Positions 10,693 through 23,342 are shown, counted from the stretch's first letter. The stretch is 49,678 nucleotides of DNA from Mnemiopsis leidyi (GCA_000226015.1 JH152996.1:35910-85587), one strand, 5' to 3'. A program made the numbers and translations. Notes: generated from the sequence alone by a model not told the origin.

Positions 10693-13600
10693 ATGGCAGA
10701 TCTACACGATCAGCATGAGTTAGAGGAGGGCGATGAGGAGATCCTCATGAACCCTCATTATATCGTCGCTATGAAGTCTGTCGGAATCCTCATCATGATG
10801 AGTACGTTTATTTTGTCCAAATTGCGATTTTGCAGAAATTTTGTCCAGTTATATTTGTGACTTTTTCCTAATCTATCATGGTACTCGAAAGAGGGCATTC
10901 TTCGAAATCTTTGTTATGAATAGGACTATAAGGTATGTAAGCATCTTCATCAAATTAGAACAGTGTCTAAATTGTTACAAAAAAGGTGCTTACTGTCAAA
11001 ATAAATGTAAGATACTAGTTCAACTACACAAAATAAAGATAATCTGTTTCCCCCCAGTTTTAACGACTATTTTCTGTGTGTTACCCTACAAGACCTACTC
11101 CTGCGAACACAGACAGCGTCTTATCTCCTTCGCTAACTGTTTTGGAGGTGGGGTCCTCTTTGGCACAATCTTCCTTCATCTCATCCCTGAGGTACTTAGT
11201 TGTACCTAATTGCTAGTTATATATGTCATGGAATCTTAAAGATTTTGTGTGATAAGTGATAACTCCTATTTCACTCTTTCACTGAACAACCATTCATCGT
11301 AATGCTACATATCTTTGTTCAGGTATCATACCAAATGAATCAGTATCTGACACGAACAGAACAGGAAATGCCAATACCTCTTGCCGAGACACTCCAGGTG
11401 AAAGAAATGGAATGCTAATTTCCGTTTAAAAATCGTAATGACCCGAAATTTTGTATTGTGACTTGTTCACGAACAATATATTGTTCCGTTTGTCTCGATA
11501 CAAATTAACCGAAAATTCTCAGCATGATTTCACTGTTCATTGCGTTTCGACCACGATTTTAACACCAGTCTGTATTAAGATTCAGTCTGATATTATTTCT
11601 AGCGACCCCGATTCCAACAGGTATTGGGATTCTGTCTGATACTGTTCCTGGAGACCCTGTTTGACCAGCTCTCGGTCCGGAAATTAAAGAAAGGGTTTGC
11701 GGAGGACTGCGAGAAGTGTGAGAAGAAACACAACGACCTGCACATGCTGGAGAATATTAGTCCGGACGAGTGTAACAACCAGGCTCCTACTGTGAGTACA
11801 GCTATACATTAAGTATACATTTAGTTAGTTTACATACATTAAGTTAGTTTGTGTGTGTATTACATACCACATTTCTACATACATTTTATGAATTCTGTGT
11901 TTGTAGATCTCTATACGGTGTCAGCCTGTTGTTATGATGTTTGCGATAAAGGTGACAGAAAATCTGATCAATTGCATGATTTGATGTGACGAGGGTAATA
12001 GGACATTTCTCTGTGTAGTTTTTGGCGGAATTAATGCTACTTACCGTTAAGTTTAAAGTTTGGAGTATTGCCAAACTTAAACTACACTTGTGAGTTACGT
12101 CATACCTAAGGTATGAAGCTTATGTCAGTTCAGATAATGGGCTCAAAATCGAAATCTTAGACACGGAAGAATTAAGAAGATACAGACTTCAGCTAATACA
12201 ATTTCTTCAGAAGTTATGCAATATAAATGCGTATAAATCGTGTTAAAGTTTTATCAAATGAGAAAATTAATTAATCCTACATCATATATGAGGTTTCTAA
12301 AACATGTAGAGAGTGTCTTGCAGATTCAAAGTTGAGGAAGTTATCATGACAAGAAAATTACAGGAAACCTCTGAAGTAATCCTGCAAGCGGACAAAAACT
12401 CCTTACTGACCACATCTGCTCCGAAGCGTTGTGTAGTTGAGAAGAGACAAAACATTGCCATTTTGCTAGCTTCTCTCTTTACCCACTCTGTTTTTGAAGG
12501 TGTGTTATATCTGTCTAGACCTGGTTAAGGTTAAGACCTGGTCTAACCTAATCTGTTTTTGAATCTGCTTTTTGTTTCATTTTCAATACTAAATACTTTT
12601 TTGTTTTGTTTTTATTGCGTTTATCTTGTATTTTCGTTAAGTTTCAGCTGCCTTCACACATTAGATATAATCTAATTTTCCTTTAAGCAACCAATCATGC
12701 CAATTTATCTAACAAACTGCCATCTTTCAAAAAACCAACTGATAGGATATTTATAACAGGTGGTGCAGTAGGGGTGGAACGACAAGCAGAGACTATAATG
12801 GGACTAATGGGTGCAATCCTCATCCACAAGTGTGCCATAGCTTTAACACTCGGGTAAGTATGTCATGTAATATGTAATGTAATATGCCGCTGTCTATAAG
12901 TTAGCACTGCTACCACGTGAGTGTAAATACGTAATTGTCAACAAGAATCAGGGGCGTGTCAGCTGCTCGGCGCGATTCTCCTGGCCTTACGTCAATCGAC
13001 ATTTGACACATTCGGAGTGTACAAGTGTTGACTTATGTGCATGTACAGATGTCATCGGACCTTGTGTCCGCTAGTGTTGATTAGCCGCGTGTGTGTGATT
13101 ATAGTTGAAGCCTGGTGCACTGTCAAAGACAAGACGACCAAGCTTCTTCACAATTGTAGCCTGCAACAAGAATGTTGAGATTCGGACATGTTTCTGTTGG
13201 TTTGGTGGCAGTTTGTGGCTTGTGTGGCTGTCTGAGTCAAGGTCTTCGGGTACAATGACTTCGATGACAATTTGACTGACTGAATACGTCTTTTCACAAC
13301 TGCGCAACAGACTTCAGCGAGTCCACACATGCACTACTATAAGTTGAAGACTGAGTTAGAGTGTCCTATTCAATATGCCGAATGATGGAACAGTCAAGAG
13401 ACAGGAGGAAGGTTTTGCTAGTTTCTGACTTCGCTAGTGTTTTTCTCTTCGTAAAAGACAAAGAAGGGTCTTCGTTCCTGCGATCTGGAAGGATCTCGCA
13501 GTATTTTGGAGTAGTTTGCGCGCAAAAAACCGCGCAATGTTGACGCGCGCTGATCACGTACGTTACCGTTGCTATAATAAATTAAAGGGCACTTAGCGTT

Positions 13601-14381
13601 AGTCTATCTATAAGTATATAACCATGCATGTGCTTGTCGTGCGGCATATTTGAATTTTAATCGGCCGAGGTCTTGTTTCTTGGTAAACCGCTTTCGATAA
13701 ACTAATCATATCGAAAACGTATTTGATATAGTCTCGAAGACAACAAAAAATTGACTATGTTAAAAAAATGTGTTTCTAGATCAAGACTGGTGACTCAAGA
13801 AATATCGTTCAAGAAAGGGTGCGTGTACGCCGTCATACTCTCAGTAGGGACACCTATAGGCATTGTTTTGGGTGTGGCTGTGGAAGCAAAGTTGACTGGA
13901 ACCAGTCTACTTATCACTACGGCTGTTATACAGGTCAGTGTCATGATAAGATTTTTTTAAATAGTACGACCTAATTAGTAACTGCTTTGTATTCTGAGGA
14001 ACCTTGATGTTGCATTAAATATCTGATTACGTTTTGATATCAATACTAACTATCTTTATCGTCCAATTTACCGTTAAAGTGTCGAAGGAAGCCATCTTTG
14101 TTCTTTACAAAACCATGATACATATCACCATTCAGGCTATTGGGACGGGTATTTTCCTTTACATCACCTTTGCTGAAATCCTCTTCCCGGAACTGAAAAA
14201 CAAGCAAGACATGAGGTACAAGATCCCGTGTATCTGTATCGGTATTCTAATCATCGGTCTAGCCTCGCTCCTCCACTCTCATTCTCATGGTGGGGAACAC
14301 AATCACGGAGCAGATTCACATCTCGATGAACTGGATCTTCACCAAGACCATGATCACGACCACCATCTGGATCACGACTGA
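10693..14381 (+). CDS. ZIP family (SLC39) zinc/metal transporter
   Basis: ZIP proteins import Zn2+ and related metals into the cytosol. Eight exons in phase: 10693-10801, 11058-11191, 11323-11397, 11621-11791, 12337-12499, 12760-12853, 13780-13933, 14136-14381 (381 codons plus stop). About eight membrane segments: TM1 ~23-45; TM2 ~57-81 with CFGGGVLFGTIFLHLIPE; TM3 ~103-123; TM4 ~201-222 with HSVFEG; TM5 ~228-249 with IHKCAIALTLG; TM6 ~262-284; TM7 ~290-320 with LYITFAEILFPE; TM8 ~330-347. The TM4/TM5 His and Glu residues match the binuclear metal site; overall similarity is to the ZIP1-3 subfamily. The exon 5 start is uncertain: the better-looking acceptor (exon from 12324) breaks phase, while 12337 keeps it. 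The TM3-TM4 loop has Cys and Lys but no His cluster. Instead the extreme C-terminus (347-381) has 12 His. Confidence 0.9.
12854..13779. other. Long ZIP intron with CpG-richer insert
   Basis: The middle part, about 12950-13560, is richer in CpG and has overlapping 60-80-codon frames on both strands without recognisable domains. It looks like old inserted DNA, but I found no terminal repeats. Nothing else is seen in this 926-base intron. Confidence 0.3.
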
Positions 14382-14934
14382 TCGGATGGTTTTTATCCAT
14401 CGCCCAAATCTAGGAATTTAGGCAGAGAGCGTTAGTTATTATCTCATTTCGGATGTGTCCTGTTGAGATCGTTAAACGTTAATTTATACTTATCGTCGCT
14501 AGGATTAAATTACCGTGATTGTCAGTGAACGTAGTAACTTTTAAGTGAAACTCTGGGAGGGCTAAGAGCTTTCAATTCCATATAATCAAAACTAGTTGTT
14601 TGAATAGAAGGAGTTGATTGTTACCATCTTTCGGCGTTGCGCTAAGTATAACATGGGATGGAAATATACATTAAATGACTCACTTTTTCTTGTACTCGCA
14701 AAAATTTAGGGAAGTTATCCCAGTTATAGCCACTACAAGGACCCGATGTTAATTTGGGGCAAATATTTTTGTACATTTGAGTTAGGGGTCGTTCACATAT
14801 GACGTCATCACCTAGGGGGAGGGGGTTTCCAAATGATGACGATTGATGACGAGGGGGAGGGTGGTTTGGCCTATGATGATGTCATCAAAGAATTTTTGGG
14901 ATTTATAGGATTATTTGAGAATTTTTGATTTCTT

Positions 14935-15426
14935 ATGAAAAGTTTTATCAGAATTTTACAAAATCAGAAGGAAAATTTACAAGTAAAAATTCTGATTCAG
15001 AAATCTGGTGAAATACTGTGTGTCTCATGGACACCACACATAAACATAATGGTGGATAAAGCTCGCCAGATCTCATCCTGGGTGCTTGGAGTTTTCAGAG
15101 ACTGGTCAAAGCCTGTTATGCTCCAACTCTACAAATCCCTCATTAGATCCCGAGTCGAATACTGTTGCCCTCTCTGGAATCCAGCCAAGATTGCTGACAT
15201 TCAGTTAATAGAAAGTATCCAGAGACAATTCACCAGGCGTATTCGAGGATTCAAGAACACCAACTACTGGGATAGACTGAAGGAGTTAAACCTGTGTTCC
15301 TTACAACGGAGAAGGGAGCGCTATATGATTATACATGTCTGGAAAATATTGCAGGGTATATGCCGAACGACATCGGCATGGTCTTCAGGAACANNNNNNN
15401 NNNNNNAACTCAAACTCCATGATTGA
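14935..15426 (+). pseudogene. LINE (CR1/L2-like) reverse transcriptase fragment
   Basis: The frame contains VMLQLYKSLIRSRVEYCCPL, then WNPAKIADIQLIESIQRQF, then RIRGFKNTNYWDRLKEL and NLCSLQRRRERYMIIHVWKI. These segments are typical of the region after the RT palm in CR1/L2/Jockey-type LINEs. The palm with its catalytic Asp residues, the endonuclease and both ends are missing, and the frame crosses an N gap. It lies inside the inverted-repeat element, so it was captured by it or inserted into it and then truncated. Confidence 0.75.
15394..15406. other. Assembly gap (13 N)
   Basis: Thirteen unresolved bases inside the LINE fragment. They probably mark a repeat-related assembly uncertainty. Confidence 0.99.
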
Positions 15427-15744
15427 CTGGTGCAGCCAGAAAGGTGGTCCGCAGATGGCGTGATGGCCCTGGAAAAGCCCTCTCCAAAACTACTCAATAG
15501 GTTCAATAGGTAGGTAGGTTTCACTGACTTAGTATAAATAATTCCAAAAATGACTGCAAATTAAAAGACCAAATAATCAAAGTTTTTTGACATGAAGTAG
15601 GAAGGGGTTTCGACTGTGATGATGTCATTATGGTAATTTACCTCTGACATTAAGGGGGTGTTTTGTGATGATGACGAATGATGACAGAGGGGGGAGGGGG
15701 TAAACATTACTGAAAATTTGCTGAAGTCATATGTGAACGACCCC

Positions 15745-16802
15745 TTATATTACAGGCTCAATTTTATGTATTTTTCACATATTTTACATAATCCTAGTCA
15801 CTAGTTATTTGATCGGTAAATAGAAAATGTTTTACATGTTTATAATACCAACTTGTTACATATTATTTCTGTACATATTTATCCGTTTAAGAAAGCTGAG
15901 GAATTACATTATTTTTATACAGTTTTGAAGGTAATCTTGCACAGGGATTGGACAATTGGTTACAGCTGCAATCTGTTTTTTCTTTTTGTTTACTCTTGGC
16001 GAAAGGAGCTTGTGCATAGATTTCCTTTCTATTATGCGTTTTTTTCTTAACAATTAGTATTTATTAATAGTCACTCTTAATTTATTTTTGTTCTTTAACC
16101 AATTCTCACAAGTTAGTCTTAAATATTTATGCTATTTTTGATAAATTAACAACATAATTTGTGTTTAATACCCTTTGGCAGACTTAAAACCTTACAGAAA
16201 ATTGCAATTATTATATTACCACTAACTAGTTACGTGCTAATAGAAGCACAAAATTATTCAAAATTATTAACACATTTTGTCAAGTTTTTCATTTGATTTA
16301 ACATTAAGATTAGCGATCTCGTTAGATAGATCACAGCCAAAAAAATCCATTGATAAAATTGCTATTTTTGTATTATGCACCAAAAATTATTTATTCTTTT
16401 ACAATTTGGTTTCAAAATGTAATTTTGTAAATTCTTTTTAAATAATTCTTTTCTTTTAGCATTCTTTTACCGATATGTTATATATTTTGTGTACGTGTTT
16501 TAAAAGATATCTTAAGTATTACAGGAGATTATCAAGGACACTTTTAATCTATGATATTAGAGTGTCAAATGTTTAATTGTTTAACTTAGTTCTGTCGAAG
16601 AGTTACACATTTTACTTGTTAAACAAAATAATGTTACAACATATTCTAAGTCAAAATTCTGTTACATTTGACTTGTGAGTCAGTCACAATGAGCATGAAG
16701 TTAACACTATAGGTTAAGTTCAAGAAAAACTGTCAATTGTCATTACGAGCTAGCACTTATTGAAACTAGCAAATTAAAGCGTCTCCCAAAATAAATAAAT
16801 AG
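15745..16802. other. AT-rich intergenic sequence between convergent genes
   Basis: Very AT-rich, without coding frames of interest. It should contain the 3' UTR of the minus-strand GST-like gene; minus-strand AATAAA is present near 16389, about 410 bp past the stop. Confidence 0.5.
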
Positions 16803-18557
16803 TTATCCTGGATTCCCCTGGACGTTTCCTTTAAAATGTTCCGATTTTGCAAGATTATTGTGCCAATCCTGAAGGGTAGGGAAGTGTTTTAAGAACTCTG
16901 GCTGGGCGGCCAAGTGTGTTCCCAACTCTGCAAACAGGGCGAAATCTGCGTAACTCAACTGAAATGTAAGATTTTGATTTAGATAAGTAGGCCTGAGAGA
17001 ACGCGGATATCAGTTCAGTTAATCTTACTCAACTAATTATCTGAGACCAAGAGCTATAATAAATTCCAAGATTTTTTCTGGTGGCAAAATAGGTAGTTTT
17101 CTCACGTTTTAACTCAGAAAGCCATTGATTTGATAGAAGGGAGTACAAAGATAATATTTGGACACACCTTGTTTCCCACCAAGAACTCCGTTCCATCCAG
17201 ACTATTCTCCAAGTGCCTGCTAAACCCAATCAGGTAGTCCTTGGCCTTCTTGTTCTGTCTGAGCTGACGGTGGTTGCTCTGAAGGTGATCACCAAGAAGC
17301 TGGTTCCCTGGTGCCGTGTCCGGCTCTTTCAGCTCAAACGGGTTCTTCCGTTCACCACTCATGGGATCTATCCCATGTCTCTGTCTCTGTCTCCGCATTG
17401 GTCCGAACCCCCCGGACTAGGATAAGGCCTTGAATTCTTTGCAAAAATTTAACCATGGAAACGTGATAAAATAATTAGCCAAGGGACTGAAAGCTGGCGT
17501 TTGTTATGAAAAAAGACATCTGAACACACCTCCTCGTCCGTAAAGATTCTCCCACGACCTGCCCTCCTCATGCCCCGACCACGTCCCCGGGGCGGTCTCC
17601 CGAGACCCCTGACTCCTCTCAACAGTCCTCTCATCTCCTGCCCCGGCTCTTCCTCTGTCAGTGTTGGGATCATCGGTTTGGGACACCTTCTGAATTCTTC
17701 TACAGCTTTGAGCAACATGTCTGCTTCTAAAACCTATTTGATTTTTGTTTAGCTCCTCGTTAAAGTTGTTATGACATTTGAGCATTTTGAAATACTGAGT
17801 ACTGACACTTTTGATTATCATTAATAAATTGAGCTTTTTCAGAAGATTTGTTAGTAGACTTATTTCTAGTATTTCTCTCGATCATTATAATGTAAATCTC
17901 TGTGCTCTAAAACTATTGGGTTTTACCTGTTTTCAGTCGCCCTAAAACTTACGAACAAGACTGGGATCAAATTCACTATATTTATACATACCTCAACAGG
18001 CTCAGGTGGATAGAATCCAGCAAGTTTCGCTACGTAACGAACGATGGGTTCCACTCCCGAGTAAAGCTGGAGATCTACTTCCAGCGCAGGAAGTTCTCCA
18101 AACGGTACAGAACTCTTCATCTCGTCTTCTTTGTCGTGACTGGGGGATATGGTGTACATATTGAGCCGTTGACTTTGAGATCATTGGTTGTGGAATGTGT
18201 GGAGAGGTCGATATAGTGGACAGAGGTCGATATAGTGGACAGAGGTCGATATAGAAGACAGAGGTCGATATAGTGGACAGAGGTCGATATAGTGGACAGA
18301 GGTCGATATAGAAGAGGTATGCAAATCAGTGGTTTCTAGATCCCATGTTTGTACTTTGTTAATAAGCTATGATAATGATTAATGATCCTAATTGATTATT
18401 GGTTAAGTAGTTCACTATAAATAGTATAAAATTAAACAAAGGCCACCTACTTTACCACACTCAAACTCAAGTTTGATACTTTAGCCATCAGTTGGATGGC
18501 ATCCGCATCTTTGTTCCCGGTCACTATGTGAATTTTGTAGTTATTCTCAGTATCCAT
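16803..18557 (-). CDS. GST-fold protein with RG-rich insert, probably non-catalytic
   Basis: Five minus-strand exons in phase: 18557-18451, 18139-17992 (or from 18172, also in phase), 17733-17530, 17416-17168, 16958-16803; 287 or 298 residues, whereas cytosolic GSTs are usually ~200-220. N-terminal thioredoxin-like half: NNYKIHIVTGNKDADAIQLM, then SVPFGELPALEVD with the cis-Pro, then IVRYVAKLAGFYPPEP. C-terminal helical half: LEADMLLKAVEEFRR, then RHLENSLDGTEFLVGNK and LSYADFALFAELGTHL ... FPTLQDWH. The sigma/mu-type catalytic Tyr position aligns with Ile, and the Gln-Ser pair before IVRY is absent, so glutathione chemistry is doubtful. Between the first and later helices sits an ~80-residue insert (about 113-195) with RG repeats (RGLGRPPRGRGRG) and then RRQRQR, encoded by two exons. 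RG-rich tracts often bind RNA (family knowledge); a role here is inference. Confidence 0.8.
18203..18316. repeat. 19-bp tandem repeat in GST-like intron 1
   Basis: About six copies of a unit beginning gaggtcgatatag, period ~19 bp. It lies 30-65 bp upstream (gene orientation) of the exon 2 acceptor. Confidence 0.9.
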
Positions 18558-19603
18558 GATCTGTGGGAGCCGATCTCAATCATGATTTTGCAAAATATCC
18601 CCGACAAAATTGAACTTATCGTGTGCTTTTTCATATCCCAATCTATAACAGCTCCAGTGTAATTAGGAGTCCAAAAGGTAATTAACGATTTCAACGTAGT
18701 CATGTTTAACTCAGCAGGTAAAACGCCAGACGTAGAACAAAAACTGCAACGCTTTGCACCTGGCGTTATTCCAACTCAATCACATGATACAAAGAACGAC
18801 CTGAATTGCACACTTGGAACATATGTACATCAAACAAGACTAAAACTGTTAACTTTAAAAAATTATATGAGCTTGTGTGTAGATCTAATTGATTTGTATC
18901 GTCACATGATCAGTGCCCACACATTGTGTAAATGTAATGTGTAAACTTTATCCAGAACCTCAGTAATTATAGGTTGTCTGTTTTACTTTTTGTGAGCAAT
19001 TTCGCTACTCCTTCGTTCAGGCGGCCGTTTGTCTCTCTTTGTAGCCTACTGGATCCAATTTTGTTGTAATTTAAGTCGCTTATACATTTCTTGCTTAAGT
19101 ACCTCTGTCGATCGTTCTAGATGGATTGTCGGTAACGAGTCTGGATTTCATGGAGGATGGTGGTCACGAGGTAAACTCAAATATTGGAGAACAAGCTCTA
19201 TCTCATGAGGTGGTAACTTGTACCAGTGTACAGCACTCCTACGAGATTTGTATCGGATGTGGAGATGCGATCTTAAGAGAGGATCTGATAAACTTCCCTC
19301 GCTTCTGTTCTCTCCTTTATCCATGTCAGCTTCTCAGGTACTATTACACTGGCATTAAATCAGCTGCAGTCAGCATTTACTCACATTTCTAGGTCTACCT
19401 CGATGTTTCAAATATCGAGGCAGAAATCTTGAACAAACCGAAAACCTAGCGTGAGAACTTAAATTGCAGTTGTGTGTTGACGGAGATTGTTTGTAAACAC
19501 CTTTTTTAAAACCGACTAATAACTGGCTCCGTCCCAACTTCCACAACAACCAGACTGTTGTTGAGACTTGAGACTGCTATATTACGAGATAGGTTGAGAT
19601 GCA

Positions 19604-19746
19604 GGAAGTAGGTGTAGATAAAGTGAGGGAAGTGGGTGTGGATAAAGTGTGGGAAGTGGGTGTGGATAAAGTGTGGGAAGTGGGTGTGGATAAAGTGTGG
19701 GAAGTGGGTGTGGATAAAGTGTGGGAAGTGGTTGTGGATAAAGAGT
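19604..19746. repeat. 24-bp tandem repeat
   Basis: Six copies of a G-rich unit (ggaagtgggtgtggataaag...), period 24 bp, the first and last diverged. Confidence 0.95.
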
Positions 19747-21686
19747 AACCATACTGTAGGGGATGTAGGTGTGTTGGAAATATTATCCCCTAACGAGATA
19801 GTCCGATAAAGTCAGGGATCATAGTGGTATCGTCTATTGAGGTAATCAGTTGTTATAATATTGAGGTTACGTATCTTGCTGCTCTCTGCTAGGATAACAG
19901 ATTATATCGGACTGCAGGGCACCCACTCCCATCCCTCTAGCTCTCCCTGCAACTGGACTAGAGGGGTCATTACACCATTATACTCCGCAAAGTTATATTG
20001 TCAGGTAGGTCGCTTACCGCCGCAAAGTTATTATCATGGTTAACACGTAGATCTTTGCTGCACCAGGAAACTTTTCTGTAATGTTTGTAGTCCAATGCGA
20101 GCAGCACCTCTGCTGTTTATACCCTGTCTTGGCTACACTTACCGACTGGTTTAATAGTTGTCATCCTCAGCATTCCAGGTATGCAAACAGTTCGCGCACC
20201 TGATCCGTCTAACTGCAGTTATATGTTGCTTCCTTCTAGTCACATGTCCCTGACAGATGTCACATCTTGCTGTAATACCGATCAAATTCCGTGCACATTT
20301 GTAATGCTGCAGACCTCTCCTATTACAAACTGTCATTTTATTAATCGAAATATTTTCCGGTTTAACTTAAAGCTCATTTCTTTGCAGAGCGAGATTGGTC
20401 AATCCACGAGCAGTTTTAAACTTATTCCGGTTCAGGCTGATCAAAATTACAATTTTAAATTGTGCATATTTTAACCTTGTCAATTTCTGAGGTGGCCCTT
20501 TTAAAAGATGTTTACGTAAAGTATGATTCATGATTATGATCTTGACAGGCACCGAAAAGTAAATGAAAAATGAAAAATAAGCTCATGTTGATGATTGTAT
20601 CTGTTTATTTTTAACGTCAATAATTGTTTAAAAAATCGCAAAAACAATTTTAGGAGCAACTGTTTCTTGCATTGGACTGACGTACATGATATAAGTCACG
20701 ATGCTACTGAGTCCTGAATAAATATTAAATCAATTCATTAAGTACTTGAGATAACTCATCATCATTTGCTCTATGCTATTTTAACTCATTTCATCTTTGC
20801 TTAACTGTACTATCATCCTTCTGTATATTGACAAATCTGATATCTTGGTTCACGATCATGCTCATTGAAATCTATTCCCAAGGTTCGACGAGCAGTGAGC
20901 ACAGAAGGGCCTAGTAAACCTTGCGGCCTTGTGGCCTACCTTGTTGTCACGGTGGTTAATAGTGTCGAACGACGCCATAACGTTTATCAATGATCGAGGC
21001 TTACCGGCAAACGGGCACTGACATTGCACATAGAACCGGCAAGCCTTAGGGCAAAAATAGACGATCAAACGATTGTCGATTGAGCTATGATCCTGCCGAT
21101 TTTCATACACAGTACACTTACAGCTTGTATGTACATTTCGAATCGCTACCTTACACATAACTATTAACTTCTAACCCCATGACTCAGGGAATGCGGTGAT
21201 ATTTGATAATGTAAATATGTAGGCCACTGAAATAGTGAAATGTCGCGTTATCAAATATTATATGACGTCACGTTTGTGCGCGCGGCGCCCACGTGCACGC
21301 TCTCTGACATTGAGACACTCATAGTGTGTTCGGCACGTACTCACACTCCGCAGTTTGCACACACTAGTTAAAGTTTTTTATGGTTTATCACGTATAGTTT
21401 GTCATCAGTATTTCCCGCATGAGGTTGTATTGCCGTCTATTAAACCGGTTTCAGCTCACACTTTTTCAAATGCCTTTCTTCAAATGCCAGCGATGTTTTG
21501 ATTAAGATATTTTCTTCGACTACTGTCTACTCTTTCATTCCTCCACTGACTGTTGAATCATTGAGTGTAGATTTGTAGAATGAATGTAAAACTGATCTCA
21601 TTGATATTTGTACAGAGTGGATTGAGGAATGTAAACCGTGGAATTTGCTGTTTATGAAACAAGTTCATCTGTAATCTTATCACTTA

Positions 21687-21927
21687 TCAGTTGAGGAGTT
21701 TATCATACCGCCATCTCCGGTATTGCCCATAAATTTTGTTGTCTCGCAACAGTACTGGTATATCTCTTTTCGTTTTTATATTCTTGGGATCTGTCTTGAA
21801 AACATCACTGGAGTCATGTCTTCTCTTGCCAAGCGACTGTAAGTATTCTTTGTATTCATGTGCCAATAATTCTTTATGATTATCATGCGATATACCAAAT
21901 ACCAATGAATCACTATTGTTGGGATAA
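21687..21927 (-). CDS. Possible small ORF or terminal exon, unrecognised
   Basis: The 72-codon minus-strand frame (ATG at 21905) has coding-like composition: HKELLAHEYKEYLQSLGKRR, then KTDPKNIKTKRDIPVLLRD and YGQYRRWRYDKLLN, ending in TGA. It stays open upstream to an acceptor-like caacaatag at about 21928, so it could be a last exon. It has dibasic sites and one Gly-Lys-Arg-Arg, but no signal peptide, so a peptide precursor is only a guess. No family is recognised and no partner exons were found. Confidence 0.2.
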
Positions 21928-23342
21928 ATGTGACTAAAATATTAATATAATTATTCAATTATCGTTAAATGTGATAAATAGATCTCTGTGTTTCTAAATC
22001 ATGATAGCAGGATGCCCTCTCCACTCGCTATATAAACTAATATTTACTCAGCACCTAATTTGTACAAAAAGGTACACTTCTCCAAGAATATCGCTGACCT
22101 TACCCAGTAATAAGACATATTGTGACTCGAGTGTAGCTGTGTTTATTTAGAGTACAAAACTCGACCATTATTTGCCGGACTATCACATCTTCTTCCTTCC
22201 ACCTCCCGCTTGCCACACTTCAGTTCCAAAACTCAGTGTAGTTTGTGTCATGGTTTATTCAAATTTTTTTCTCAAAGTATTCTTAAAATTCAGTGTAGTT
22301 TGTATAGGTTTCTTAAAGTTGCCCGCAGTGCTGCGATGTTTTCCGGATCAATTCGCCTTTGCACACTCGCTTTTGCACACTGTCAGAAAATTTATATAGT
22401 TTGGTTTTCAAGTCTCTTTCTCTCGTAATACCGTTTGGGCTCAAATTCGTTAACAAAAAATCGTCGTCGGGATATGACAACTGTTCATGTTGTCATACTA
22501 GGGGGTGCAACTTTTTTTGGGTTAAGTGTCTTTTTTGGGGTGGTTGTCTCAATTTTAAGACTTTGTTTTCTCTGATCCCCAATGGGTACGTCTGAAAAAT
22601 TTTTAGGTTTAATAAAGATTATGTTTCTAGCGCCAACATTCAAGTTGACACGGATCTTGTTAAGTTTAATCAAGTTTATGTTGTTTTGCTCTTTGTTATA
22701 TACTTTGTTATACTTTCAAACAATTCAAAACCTTGGAGACTTCTATCTAATCGAACACCGCTATAGATTTTAGCTAGTCTCCAGCACACACCTGCCAACG
22801 CAGTAGTCAAGTCTGGTTATGATGATGTCACCAGGTACTTACCCCAACCTTGTAGATCTGTAGATCTGTAGACATGTAGATTGTAGCTACTGCCGATCCA
22901 GGTGGTTAATGATGTAAGGTTAATGATGTAAGCTGATCTACACGTACACGGAATAATGACACCATGTGCAGCTCCGGTCTCGTCCCTTTATAGAGAGAGC
23001 TTGGCTACTTTGCTATTACTCAACTTTGCTAGTACCCCTGATTATGTTAGATTTTACACACTCGCTACATTGTAACACTGTTTATTACTACAATTCTCTC
23101 TCTCTCCTTCTCTCTGACCTACAAGTAACACACACCGCATGTGTTTCGTGAACTTTATTGCAACAAGAGAAAAGTGGGGCTGTACTTTGATCACGTGTCT
23201 AATGTGCACCGTGCTCAATAACATTAACCTAAGGACGTTGAGTTTAGTGGAGCCACTTAGTCCAATAGTCGGTGTTGGAACACATTACGTCATCCATGGG
23301 TTGCTTGGTTGTGTCATATAATTTGTAACCAGAAGTTTAAAG

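Larger units (their letters stand above)
14785..15744. mobile_element. Non-autonomous DNA transposon with inverted ends and LINE cargo
   Basis: The ends are near-perfect inverted repeats: GGGGTCGTTCACATATGAC at 14785 and its complement ending at 15744. They are flanked by TTA on both sides (14782-14784 and 15745-15747), a 3-bp duplication typical of PIF/Harbinger-type elements (assignment inferred from this only). Just inside each end is an ATGATGACGA-rich, G-rich tract in direct orientation. No transposase is present. Confidence 0.75.

Noticed and set aside
19126-19392. Frame with EICIGCGDAILREDLI, similar to the start of a LIM zinc finger
   Set aside because: The His-X2-Cys and the remaining LIM cysteines do not follow, no suitable donor is present, and no partner exon was found.
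20151-20336. Antisense frame with CDIC and CANCLH cysteine pairs, like a zinc ribbon
   Set aside because: Short, isolated, no family match and no neighbouring exons; chance is likely.
20862-21158. Cys-rich antisense 98-codon frame
   Set aside because: No recognisable spacing of cysteines, no signal peptide, and it lies in a CpG-richer patch that may be old repeat.
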